Of a DNA stretch of 64,000 nt, positions 9,418 to 17,759 are shown piece by piece. The stretch's first letter is position 1. Every line of letters starts with the position of its first letter. The position numbers and the translations under genes were made by a program. This DNA is from DATBLE01 sp963791425 (GTDB taxonomy: Bacteria > Actinomycetota > Thermoleophilia > Gaiellales > Gaiellaceae), in the NCBI GenBank assembly GCA_963791425.1, contig CAWBSE010000002.1, positions 248,001 through 312,000 of the forward strand. The letters are read 5' to 3'. The notes under the pieces were generated by a model. It was not told the origin of the DNA, did no database searches, and saw only the letters and a program-made list of their open reading frames with translations.

Positions 9418-10570
9418 GTGCCTGAGACGCCGGACTTCGACCACCACGACCCGGCCTTCGTCGCCGACCCGCGGCCCACGTACGCGGCGCTGCGGCGGAC
9501 GTGCCCGGTCGTCCGGAGTGAACGCCACGGGGGCTTCTGGCTGCTCACCCGCCACGAGGACGTGAAGGCGGCGGCCAAGGACTGGCAGACGTTCACATCG
9601 AGCGTTCCCAATGTGACGGCGATCCCGTCCTCGCATGACCGGACCGAGCCCGATCTGCCGATCGAGATCGATCCGCCCATGCACACCCGGTACCGGCAGC
9701 TGGTCGGGCCCGGTCTTCGCCAGGCACGTCGTCGAATCGCTCCGCCCGGCGTTCGCGCGCTCGCCGGCGGCCTCCTCGACCGGCTCCTGGCCGCCGGCGG
9801 CGGCGATCTCGTGAGCGACCTCGCCGTGCCGGTGTCGGTCGGCACCCTCGCGGCGTTCATGGACCTCCCCGGCGAGGACCGCGAGCGCTGGGTGGCGTGG
9901 GTGCGGCGGATGTACGATCGCACGGGACGCGGCCGCCACCGACGCCTACTACGCGTACATCGACGAGCTCGTGGCGGCGCGGCGCGGCGCGTTCGTGCGG
10001 ATGCTGCTCGACTCGGAGGTCGACGGCGAGCGCCTGACACCCGACGCAGTCGCGCGCTTCATGCGCGTGCTGCTGATCGCCGGGCACGAGACGACCGCGG
10101 CCGCGATCGGCTTCGCCCTGCACCACCTCGCGTTGTATCCCGACGACCTCCGGCAGCTGGCCGGCGACCCGGAGCTGGTCGCGCTCGCGGTGGAGGAGCT
10201 TCTCAGGCTCGCGTCGCCCGTGACGCTCCAGGCGCGGAACGCCACGCGCGACGTCGAGCTCCACGAGGCGCTCATCCGCCGCGGAGACGTCGTCGCTCTC
10301 GGGTTCGCCGCCGCCAACGGGGACGAGGAGGTGTTCGAGGGTGCCGGCCGCTGCGTGATCGACCGCTCTCCGAACCGGCACCTCGCGTTCGGTTTCGGGC
10401 CGCACCTGTGCGCGGGCGCCCACGTCGCGCGCCTCGAGCTCCAGGTCGTCCTCGAGGAGGTGGCTGCACGCGTCGGCGCGATCGAGCTGGTCCCCGGCGG
10501 GGAGCCCCGCTGGAACGCGACCGGCAGTGTTCGGAGCCTGGCGACTCTCCCTGTCCGGCTCCGGCCCTAG
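9418..10570 (+). CDS. Cytochrome P450, one frameshift
   Basis: Soluble bacterial P450 of about 384 residues, a heme monooxygenase needing ferredoxin partners not seen here. The I-helix shows LLIAGHETTAAAIGF (oxygen-binding AGxET). The K-helix has EELLRLASP (ExxR). The heme loop is AFGFGPHLCAGAHVARLEL, with the cysteine ligand. The N-terminal half also has the family segment EIDPPMHTRYRQLV. The frame changes near 9930 only. GTG at 9418 gives VPETPDFDHHDPAF, the usual short N-terminus without a membrane anchor. Substrate unknown. Confidence 0.88.
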
Positions 10571-10924
10571 CCCGACGCGTCGTACAGCCGCGCGGGGTCG
10601 ACCTCGGTGAAGGTGACGAACACGTTGCCCGGGCTCGAGGCCGAGCTCGCGCACGAGCGTGTCGCCGACGACGCGGAGCATCCGCGCGACGACGTCAGGC
10701 GGCCGCGCGCCGGCGAGGATCTCGGCGATCGGCGGATGGGTGTCCCGCGGCTGGACTGCCGGCGCGACGCCGCCCTCGGCGTAGGCGTCGACCGTCTCCC
10801 AGGTCACCCACGTTCCGCGCGGCTCCTCGCCGAGCTCGGCCGCCAGGGCCGTCGCGACCGCGGCCGCCGCCGCACCCGGTTCGACGTGTGGCTGCGGCAG
10901 GGCACGGATCCGGACAACGGGCAT
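10567..10924 (-). CDS. Tautomerase-superfamily protein, one frameshift
   Basis: About 118 residues. It begins MPVVRIRALPQP, with proline in position 2 as in Pro-1 tautomerases, then WVTWETVDAYAEG. After a frame change near 10630 it ends NVFVTFTEVDPARLYD. The two beta-alpha-beta halves fit a MIF/4-oxalocrotonate tautomerase fold. It converges on the P450 stop and diverges from a second, shorter tautomerase at 10977. The substrate cannot be deduced. Confidence 0.6.
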
Positions 10925-10976
10925 CCCGCGATTCTCGCAGCGTTAGGCTCACTCCACCTACGAGCGAGGAGGAGCC

Positions 10977-11183
10977 ATGCCGCTGATCGAGTGCAAGCTG
11001 TTCGACTTCCGCGTCGACGAGGAGACGAGCCGAAAGCTGATCGCCGGCCTCACGGACGCCCTGTGCGCGGCGACGACCGAGGGTCTGCGCGACCACACCT
11101 GGGTGATCGTCGAGGGCCATTCGCCGAAGAACTGGGGCGTCGGCGGGGTCCCCTGGCCGGCGGAGATGACCCCGCCCGCGTGA
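10977..11183 (+). CDS. 4-oxalocrotonate tautomerase-like small protein
   Basis: 68 residues in an intact frame, with GAGGAGGA just before the ATG. The protein starts MPLIECKLFDF, exposing Pro-1 after Met removal, the catalytic base of this family. The centre SRKLIAGLTDALC is the amphipathic helix, and WVIVEGHSPKNWGVGG matches the second strand and the loop that shapes the active site. The length is that of 4-OT subunits, which are homohexamers. The stop overlaps the thioesterase start (GTGA), indicating translational coupling. Confidence 0.82.
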   Translation: MPLIECKLFDFRVDEETSRKLIAGLTDALCAATTEGLRDHTWVIVEGHSPKNWGVGGVPWPAEMTPPA

Positions 11184-11596
11184 GCGAGCTGGCCGACCGG
11201 GTGCGCGAGGAGGTGGCGTCGCAGCCCTTCATGGCGACGCTCGGCGTCAGCGTGCTGCACGTCGCCCCCGGCGAGGTCGATCTCGAGTTGCCGTTCGACG
11301 AGCGGTTCACCCAGCAGCACGGGTTTCTCCACGCCGGTGCCGTGGCCGCCATCCTCGACAGCGCGTGCGGCTACGCGGCGTACACGGCGGCGGAGGTCGA
11401 GGTCGAGGTGCTGACCGTCGAGTACAAGATCAACCTGGTCGAGCCCGCCGTCGGCCGGCGTGTGATCGCGTCCGGACGGGTCGTCCGGAAGGGCGGACGG
11501 CTGACGGTGTGCGCAGGCGAGGCGTACGCGGAGGACGGCGACGAGCGCCGCCTGATCGCCACGAGCACGACGACGATGGCGGTGCGGCCCCGGTGA
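11180..11596 (+). CDS. Hotdog-fold thioesterase, PaaI-like
   Basis: 138 residues. The hotdog signature FLHAGAVAAILDSACGYAAY (near residue 50) carries the HaGavaa helix with the active-site region, followed by VEYKINLVEPAVG and the strand RRLIATSTTTMAV. PaaI-type enzymes hydrolyse acyl- or aryl-CoA thioesters in the cytoplasm. Coupling to the tautomerase upstream suggests a shared aromatic or acyl-CoA degradation task (inference). Confidence 0.83.
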   Translation: MSELADRVREEVASQPFMATLGVSVLHVAPGEVDLELPFDERFTQQHGFLHAGAVAAILDSACGYAAYTAAEVEVEVLTVEYKINLVEPAVGRRVIASGRVVRKGGRLTVCAGEAYAEDGDERRLIATSTTTMAVRPR

Positions 11597-11623
11597 CACC
11601 GGAGCCGCACCGGTTCGGCACGC

Positions 11624-12269
11624 TCAGGTGGCGGCTGCCGGCTGCGGCCCCTTCCCGACGAAGAGCCAGATGCTCGTCACCAGCGTCCAGATCGGAATGC
11701 CGACGATGAATGCGGCCCAGCCGATCGGCGCGATCGCCAGGACGACGGCGACGATGCCCGTCACGATCCCGAACCAGACCGGAAACGCACTCGAGCGCAG
11801 CATCGACAGGGCGGCCGCGCCGAGACACGCAACCGCGATCATCTCCGACGCATAGAAGAACCCGTTCGGCAGCACCCACAGGGTCTCCGCGGTCTGCGCC
11901 GAGAGCGGCCGGTCGAGGTTGTCGTAGGAGAGCGCACCAGCAGAGAGCACGGCGGGGACGAGCGTGTAGACGGCGGCCGCCGCGCTTCCGGCGACCATCA
12001 CGATCGACGGAAGCCGCCCGCTGCCCTCGGCGGCGCGAAGCCGCGTCGCGAGACTGGCGAGGAACCAGATGAACGCACACGTTCCGAGCCCGATGATGAG
12101 CATGGCGCCGAGGATCGACGATGGTCTCCTTGTCGAACCACGCCGCGATCTCGGCGCCGGGCGCCTTGTCGCCCGGCGCGTCGTGGAACATGATGAACAC
12201 GCCGGCGATCCAGAGCACGATCGCCAGCACGCCCGTCAGCGGCGCGAACCGCTCGAGACCTTTCAGCAT
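11624..12269 (-). CDS. Integral membrane protein of unknown function, one frameshift
   Basis: About 215 residues with six likely membrane segments: FAPLTGVLAIVLWIAGVFIM near the start, then LIIGLGTCAFIWFLASLA, IVMVAGSAAAAVYTLVPAVL, YASEMIAVACLGAAALSML, FGIVTGIVAVVLAIAPIGWA and IPIWTLVTSIWLFVG. The first periplasmic stretch includes AEIAAWFD. The frame changes near 12110. The gene faces away from the acyl-CoA ligase, across a 94-bp gap. I do not recognise a characterised family. Confidence 0.7.
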
Positions 12270-12363
12270 CGTTTCTCCTCCGTGGGGCGCCTGCCGCGCC
12301 CGTCATGCGAGAGGGTGGCAGAGGCAGCGGTCGGAATCGCCGAGATTGAGTACGCTCGCGTGA

Positions 12364-13882
12364 GTGGTCCCGGCCCGATTCAATTTCGCCCGCGACGTCG
12401 TCGAGCGGCAGGATCCGGCACGGCTCGCGCTCCGTTTCCGCGACAGGGATGGGGCCGTCCACGATCTGACCTTCGGCGAGGTGAGCGAGGAGGCGGCGCG
12501 CTGGGCCGGGCGTGCTGCGAGCGCGGGGCGTCGTGCCGGGCGACCGCATGCTCGTGCTGATCGGCAAGACACCGGACTGGTTCTCGGTGATGCTCGCCGG
12601 GCTGAAGGTGGGCGCGGTGACGATCCCGTGCTCGGAGATGCTGCGCGCGAAGGATCTCGACTTCCGGGTGCGGCACTCGGGCGCCCGGCTGCTCGTCGCC
12701 GACCCCGGCTCGCGCGCCCAGATCGACGCGATGGCCGAGTCGCCCGACGTCGTCTACACCGACGAGGCGGAACTCGGCGAGCCCGACCGGGAGACCGCCG
12801 ACACGGCGGCCGGGGACAACGCGTTCATCCTCTACACCTCCGGGACGACGAAGGATCCGAAGGGTGTCGTGCACACGCACCGGTACACGTGGGCGAAGCG
12901 TGCGCAGGCGGAGCGCTGGGTCGACGCGAAGCCGGACGACCTCGTCTGGTGCACGGCCGGTACCGGCTGGGCGAAGTCGATCTGGAACGTGCTGCTCGGG
13001 CCGTGGAGCTGCGGGGCGGCCACGATCCTCCACGAAGGCGGATTCGACCCGGAGGAGCGGTTCCGGCTGATCGGCGAGCTCGGAACGACGGTGCTGTGCC
13101 AGGCGCCGACCGAGTACCGGCTGATGGCGAAGGTCGACGACCTGTCGCGGTTCGACCTCTCGGGCGTGCGGCACATGGTCTCGGCGGGTGAGCCGCTGAA
13201 CCCGGAGGTCATCCGCGCATTCGAGGACGCCTTCGGGAAGGTGATCCACGACGGCTACGGGCAGACCGAGAACACGCTGCTGGTCGGGAACTTCCCCGGC
13301 GTGGAGATCCGGCCCGGGTCGATGGGGCTGCCGGCACCCGGGTACGACGTGCGGGTGATCGACTTCGACGGTGCGGAAGCTCCGGTCGGCGAGGAGGGCG
13401 ACATCGCGCTGCGCGGCGACGCGCCCGCACTGTTCGCGGGGTACTGGAATGCGCCGGAGGAGACGGCCGCGGTCTACCGCGGCGAGTGGTACGTGACCGG
13501 CGACCGCGCCGTCCGCGACGAGGACGGGTACCTCTGGTTCACCGGCCGCGCCGACGACGTGATCCTCTCCGCCGCGTACCGCATCGGGCCGTTCGAGGTG
13601 GAGAGCGCACTGCTCGAGCACCCCGCGGTCGCCGAATCGGCCGTCGTCGGCAAGCCCGACCCAGACCGCGGCCAGATCGTGAAGGCGTTCGTCGTGCTGC
13701 GACAAGGCCACGACGGCGACGCGACCCTCGTCACCGAGCTCCAGGAGCACTGCAAGCGCGTGACCGCGCCGTACAAGTACCCGCGCGAGATCGAGTTCGT
13801 CGGCGAGCTGCCGAAGACGCGCAGCGGGAAGATCAGGCGGGTGGAGCTGCGGAAGCTGGAGGAGGAGCGAGCCTTGGGCTAG
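12364..13882 (+). CDS. AMP-forming acyl-CoA synthetase, one frameshift
   Basis: About 505 residues of the ANL superfamily. The P-loop-like motif FILYTSGTTKDPKGVVHTH starts near residue 157. IHDGYGQTENTLLVGN is the A5 motif, EWYVTGDRAVRDEDGYLWF is A7-A8, and the tail ELPKTRSGKIRRVELRK includes the acyl-adenylate lysine. The segment GAATILHEGGFDPE is like medium-chain acyl-CoA synthetases. The frame changes near 12530 between an N-terminal piece (VVPARFNFARDVVERQDP) and the main frame. It activates a carboxylic acid with ATP and CoA. Chain length is not readable. Confidence 0.85.
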
Positions 13883-14049
13883 GACGCCTGCTCGGCCTGC
13901 TTTCGGCGAGCCTCCTCGGCCCTGACTCTCAGCTTCTCCGAAAGCTCCGCGAGCTGACGCTGCACTCGCTCGTGCCGCTCATACGCCTCGTCCCCGCCGT
14001 TCAACGCGCGGATCTGGGCTTCAGTAGCCCTCTTCCTCTTCCTCGCCAT
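13879..14049 (-). CDS. Small basic, helical protein (56 aa), unknown function
   Basis: The ATG at 14049 opens a 56-residue frame, too short for many gene finders. It begins MARKRKRATEAQIRAL, then a strongly helical, charged stretch ERHERVQRQLAELSEKLRVR that looks like a coiled coil, and ends KQAEQAS. Its first 29 bases overlap, in another frame, the acidic C-terminus of the upstream small ORF. The stop overlaps the convergent ligase stop. A nucleic-acid- or protein-binding role is guesswork. Confidence 0.5.
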   Translation of the reverse strand: MARKRKRATEAQIRALNGGDEAYERHERVQRQLAELSEKLRVRAEEARRKQAEQAS

Positions 14050-14179
14050 CGATGTCCTCTCCGAGCAGAACCCGGGTCACGGCCAAATGGCCACGAATGT
14101 CCGCCAGCTTCGCGTTCATCTCGAACAACGCATCCATGGTACCGCGCGCTATGTCGTCCTCGAACGGCTCCCAGGTCAT
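14021..14179 (-). CDS. Small acidic protein (52 aa), unknown function
   Basis: It starts at ATG 14179 and reads MTWEPFEDDIARGTMDALFE, then NAKLADIRGHLAVTRVLLGE, and ends DGEEEEEGY. The composition is acidic and helical, consistent with a small binding or partner protein. An upstream in-frame start at 14212 would add 11 residues but gives low-complexity sequence. The EEEEE tail is encoded by the same bases as the KRKR head of the next ORF. Function unknown. Confidence 0.5.
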   Translation of the reverse strand: MTWEPFEDDIARGTMDALFEMNAKLADIRGHLAVTRVLLGEDIDGEEEEEGY

Positions 14180-14231
14180 TGCTAGAGGGTGGCACGGACT
14201 CGAGCCGGCCACAATCCGCTCTTTCGGCCGG

Positions 14232-14681
14232 TCAGCGCCAGCCGTCGAGCACGGCCTGCGCCGCGTCGAGCGACGTGACGACCGTCCCCGCCGCCTCGAT
14301 ACAGCCGACGACGAAGAGGTTCAATCCCTTCACCTCGTGCTCGCGGTTCGAGTCGCGCGTGGCGCGGAGGTCGTGCGTCATGCCGACGATCCCCTTCTTC
14401 GTGGGATCGCTCCGCATCAGCCCGTAGAAGATCCCGATCTCGCACGCGGTGCCGTCGTCGATCACCGGGCCGTCGAGGATCGCGAGCACGGCGTTCGCCT
14501 CGGACAGCGCCGCCCAGTCCTTCGCGAAGATCCGCTCCGCGGTGACCGTGCCGTCGAGCGCCAGCTCGTGCTCGTGGGGGACGAACACGTCGAAGCCGGC
14601 GGCACGCAACTGTACGGCGCACTCGTCGATGAAGCGGCGCTCCGGCGGTGTGAACAGCGGCCCTGCGAAGTAGATCTTCAC
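14232..14681 (-). CDS. Nucleoside 2-deoxyribosyltransferase family protein
   Basis: 149 residues. It opens with MKIYFAGPLFTPPERRFIDE, the family's N-terminal substrate-binding segment. Later segments are VFVPHEHEL, AVLAILDGPVIDDGTACEIG (Asp/Glu active-site region) and KGIVGMTHDLRATRD. The family transfers or hydrolyses deoxyribosyl groups, and relatives cleave other N-glycosides such as CMP. GTG at 14681 overlaps the stop of the fused diol dehydratase subunit (GTGA), so the two are co-translated. That partnership is unusual and unexplained. Confidence 0.85.
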   Translation of the reverse strand: MKIYFAGPLFTPPERRFIDECAVQLRAAGFDVFVPHEHELALDGTVTAERIFAKDWAALSEANAVLAILDGPVIDDGTACEIGIFYGLMRSDPTKKGIVGMTHDLRATRDSNREHEVKGLNLFVVGCIEAAGTVVTSLDAAQAVLDGWR

Positions 14682-16903
14682 GCGAGCTCCAGCTCCACCG
14701 GGTCCGCGCCGGGGACGACCTCGGCCGTCTCGCGCGCGTGCAGCAGCGTCGTGCGCACGATCAGCTTCGCCCGGGCGAAGTTGTCGAGCTCGGTCGGCAC
14801 CGGGCCGACGTCCCGTCCGAGCGCGTACGCCGCCGCGTTCCGGCCCATCGCGCGGTAGGAGTCGAGCGAGTAGAGCGGCGACATCCCGAACAGCTCGAGG
14901 TTGTCGAGCGGCTGGAGGTCGGCGCGGTGGATCACCGCCGTCCCCTTCGACTGGAGCCCGACGGCGATCCCGGAGCCGGACAGCTTCGCGCCGTCGTGGG
15001 CGATGAACGCGACGTCGGAGATCCGCCGGACGCGCACGAGCCTCGGCTCCGCCCCGCCCTCGCGGACGCCGTCGGCGACCGCGCCGAGCACGTCCGAATG
15101 GGACAGGCCGTTGATCGTCTCCCGCAGCGCCGCCGCGAACGCCGGCCCGACCGCGATCACCACCTCGTCCGGTGCGTCGCCTATCGTGGCAACGTGTGTT
15201 TCCAGAACAGGCGACGGCACCCCGTTCGGCGAGGTCACCTCGTGCGGGTCGATCACGTACGGCAGGTTCTGCAACAGCTCCCAGCGCTCGCCCTCGAGGC
15301 GGTAACCCGTGCCCGGGCCTTCGTAGAGGTTCGGGTCGCTGACCGCCGACCGGACCGTCCCGTCGGGCTCGATGATCGCCGACGTCTGCAGGTAGTCCGC
15401 CGAGACGCGTTGCCGCTGCATCCCGAGCACCGCCTCCGCGACGTCGAGGAATCCGGCCGCGTCGAGCTCACGGACGACGTCGAGCGCAGAGACCGTCCCG
15501 TCCATCACCCGGTCAGCGGCGGCCACGTCGGCGGCGCGGTCGCGGTCGGGCAGGTCGCGGCTCCCGTAGCCGTACGTGGCCGCGTCGACCTCGGCGTCGG
15601 TCACGGGCGGAAAGCCGAGGCCGGCGAACACGGCCTGAATCGCAAGCGCCGCCTTCTCGCGAACGGCGAGCACGGCGTCCTCCGCGACCGGCTCGATCCC
15701 CGCGTCCACCTGCCAGTCGCGCTGCGCGGTCATCCACTCCTCGAGGTCGTCGGCGTCGTAGTTGCCGCCGCCGAACGTGTTGTCCTCGCGCGGCATCACC
15801 GAGTAGCCCGACGTGACGAAGTCCGTCCCCGGGAGGAACTGCCCCATCAACTTGGCGGTCTTCCGGATCTCGGAGTGCGACGCGATCGCGTCGTTCCCCG
15901 ACGCGACCTCGAGGTCGAGCCAGGCGGCGAGGACGTTCTCGGCGAGGATCTCCCGAACGCCGCCGGGCACCGAGAGCACGAGGGCCACGCACGAGATCGA
16001 CCCGTTCTGGACTCCCTGCGAGCCGGCGGCGCGGATCGCGGCCAGGCAGCGCGCCTCCAGATAGAGCATCGAGTAGCCCTGGGCGTGGCCCATCAACGCC
16101 TCCGAGCCGCCGCCGCTCGTGAACCGCACCTTGACGCCGCGCGACGCGTACGCCGACGCGAGGAACGCCTTCGACCACGGCGTGTCGTCGCCGTCCACGA
16201 ACACGGGCTCGGTGCCGTACACCGACAGCGTCTCCGCGTAGGTGACGAGCCCCTGGATCGCGAGCTGGAGGTTGCGCCGCTCCTCGACCGCGCACTGGGT
16301 CATCACGCCGGGGCGGCCGGTCTGCGAGCCGACGAGGATCGCGATCGCGTTCAGCGGCGCGTACCGCGAGACGCCGACCGTGGTCTCCACCTCGGCGAAG
16401 CCGCGCGCGGCCGCCTCCGCGGCGTCGGCGGCGAGCAGCGCCGGGTTCTCCTTCAGGTTGGTGACGTGCGCCTGGTTGGCCGGGGCCCGCCGCGCGCGCA
16501 GTTTCTTCAGCGCGAACATCAGCTCCACCGGGTCGAGCCGCGAGATCACGCGTGCCAGCCGCGCGGGTGTCAGGCCGCGCGAGAGACGGACGAGATCGGC
16601 GCGCGGGACGTCCACGTCGACGAGCCGGTGGGCGATCTCGTCGTCGTCCAGGCCTGCCGCCTCCGCGGCGACGTCCAGGTCGAGGCCGTACCGGGCGACG
16701 AAGCGGTCGATCACGTCGAAGTCCTCGACGCGGCGGCCGTCCATCGAGACCACCCGCCCACCCTCGATCTCGAGTCCCGGCTCCGGATCGTTGGGGCCGT
16801 CCATCGCGACCAGCCCGAGCTCCGGGTAGGGCGAGATCAGCAGCTCGCGGCGCAGCTCTCGCTGCTCGCGCGAGACGAACCGGTCAGACCGGCGCGCGCT
16901 CAC
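14678..16903 (-). CDS. Adenosylcobalamin-dependent diol/glycerol dehydratase, large and medium subunits fused
   Basis: 741 residues in one clean frame. Residues 1-555 align with PduC/DhaB1 large subunits, and residues 562-741 with PduD/DhaB2 medium subunits (DEVVIAVGPAFAAALRETIN, LSGSGIAVGLQSKGTAVIHR, LDNLELFGMSPLYSLDSYR). Active-site residues known from Klebsiella diol dehydratase all appear at a constant +3 offset: Gln144, His146, Glu173, Glu224, Gln299, Asp338 and Ser365. It should convert 1,2-diols or glycerol to aldehydes by a B12 radical mechanism. GTG at 16903 overlaps the small-subunit gene by 20 bp. No reactivating factor or microcompartment shell gene is nearby. Confidence 0.9.
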   Translation of the reverse strand: MSARRSDRFVSREQRELRRELLISPYPELGLVAMDGPNDPEPGLEIEGGRVVSMDGRRVEDFDVIDRFVARYGLDLDVAAEAAGLDDDEIAHRLVDVDVPRADLVRLSRGLTPARLARVISRLDPVELMFALKKLRARRAPANQAHVTNLKENPALLAADAAEAAARGFAEVETTVGVSRYAPLNAIAILVGSQTGRPGVMTQCAVEERRNLQLAIQGLVTYAETLSVYGTEPVFVDGDDTPWSKAFLASAYASRGVKVRFTSGGGSEALMGHAQGYSMLYLEARCLAAIRAAGSQGVQNGSISCVALVLSVPGGVREILAENVLAAWLDLEVASGNDAIASHSEIRKTAKLMGQFLPGTDFVTSGYSVMPREDNTFGGGNYDADDLEEWMTAQRDWQVDAGIEPVAEDAVLAVREKAALAIQAVFAGLGFPPVTDAEVDAATYGYGSRDLPDRDRAADVAAADRVMDGTVSALDVVRELDAAGFLDVAEAVLGMQRQRVSADYLQTSAIIEPDGTVRSAVSDPNLYEGPGTGYRLEGERWELLQNLPYVIDPHEVTSPNGVPSPVLETHVATIGDAPDEVVIAVGPAFAAALRETINGLSHSDVLGAVADGVREGGAEPRLVRVRRISDVAFIAHDGAKLSGSGIAVGLQSKGTAVIHRADLQPLDNLELFGMSPLYSLDSYRAMGRNAAAYALGRDVGPVPTELDNFARAKLIVRTTLLHARETAEVVPGADPVELELA

Positions 16904-17315
16904 CGGTCTCCAGCAGCCCGCGCGCCGCATACGCCGCGGCCGCCTCCCGAACGAACCCGGCAGAGAGGGGCGCGTCGAACTCCGACTCGAGCCGCGCAGC
17001 CCACGCTTCGAGCTCCTCCGCCGTCGAGCGGTGGGGGCGGAGCGCGGTGTAGATCTCGAGGATGGTGTCGCTCGGGACGGCGGCGAGCTCCGCGGCGCGG
17101 GCGAGGTTGTCCGCGAGCTGGGTCCGCCCGGCCGCAAGTGCCACCGCCGACTGGCGGCGCAGCGTCTCCGGCGTCGCCCGGAGGTCCTCCGGGCCGATCT
17201 TCCCCGCCCGGACGGCCTCGAGCGTGAGCTCGTCGAGCCCGAGCCCGGACGGCGTCCGGACGAGATCGGGCCGCCTCGAGCCGAGCGGGTAGTCGGAGAC
17301 CGGGTCGAAGGCCAT
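16884..17315 (-). CDS. Diol/glycerol dehydratase small subunit
   Basis: 143 residues, PduE/DhaB3-like. Characteristic segments are DPVSDYPLGSRRPDLVRTPS, LDELTLEAVRAGKIGPEDLR, ATPETLRRQSAVALAAGR, and NLARAAELAAVPSDTILEIY followed by ALRPHRSTAEEL. This subunit helps seal the B12-binding interface and is the first gene of the operon. The ATG at 17315 gives the short N-terminus typical of free (not microcompartment-targeted) versions: the amphipathic encapsulation helix seen in Pdu proteins is absent. Only 48 bp separate it from a divergent gene. Confidence 0.9.
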   Translation of the reverse strand: MAFDPVSDYPLGSRRPDLVRTPSGLGLDELTLEAVRAGKIGPEDLRATPETLRRQSAVALAAGRTQLADNLARAAELAAVPSDTILEIYTALRPHRSTAEELEAWAARLESEFDAPLSAGFVREAAAAYAARGLLETGERAPV

Positions 17316-17363
17316 GCCGGACAGCTTAGAGTTGAATCTCGAAACCGGACAAGGAGGAGGACG

Positions 17364-17756
17364 GTGAAGAGGATCGTGCTTGCAGTCGCGACGCTGGCAG
17401 CTGTGGTCGCCGGGACGGCCGGGGCGACGAGCCCCGCGCTCACGACCCACATCTACCAGACGAAGATCTCCGGATCGCCGATCGCGCCGCTGAACGCGAC
17501 GTGGCAACTCACCCTCCTCCCGCACTCGTTCAACCTCTCGAGAAACCGGGCCGGGGCGGTCACCGGATCGCTGGTGATCACCGGCAACAAGGTGACGTTC
17601 CACGACGTGGGTGGCCAGTTCGCCTGCAAGGGCGCGCAGATCACCGGCGTCTACGGCTGGCATCTGAACGGGTCGACGCTCACGCTGACGCGCTTCAGCG
17701 ATCAGTGCGTCGGCCGCCGCACCGTCCTCGGCCGCCCGTTCACGAGGATCGCGTAG
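17364..17756 (+). CDS. Secreted hypothetical protein
   Basis: 130 residues. AAGGAGGA precedes the GTG at 17364. A signal peptide is clear: VKRIVLAVATLAAVVAG, then GATS. The mature part is beta-rich, with SGSPIAPLNATWQLTLLPH, GAVTGSLVITGNKVTFHDVG and YGWHLNGSTLTLTRFSDQC, and two cysteines that may pair. The pattern recalls small lipocalin/avidin-like barrels but I cannot name a family. It is followed after 3 bp by an SDR and may be co-transcribed with the sugar operon. Confidence 0.7.
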   Translation: MKRIVLAVATLAAVVAGTAGATSPALTTHIYQTKISGSPIAPLNATWQLTLLPHSFNLSRNRAGAVTGSLVITGNKVTFHDVGGQFACKGAQITGVYGWHLNGSTLTLTRFSDQCVGRRTVLGRPFTRIA

Positions 17757-17759
17757 CGA

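Noticed and set aside
9418..11596. A complete aromatic-degradation pathway around the P450 and tautomerases
   Set aside because: No ring-cleavage dioxygenase, ferredoxin or hydratase is present, so the pathway cannot be supported.
14738..17227. Very long open frame on the plus strand opposite the diol dehydratase genes
   Set aside because: Arginine/valine-rich, no domain, exactly opposite clearly conserved genes; a shadow caused by high GC codon bias.
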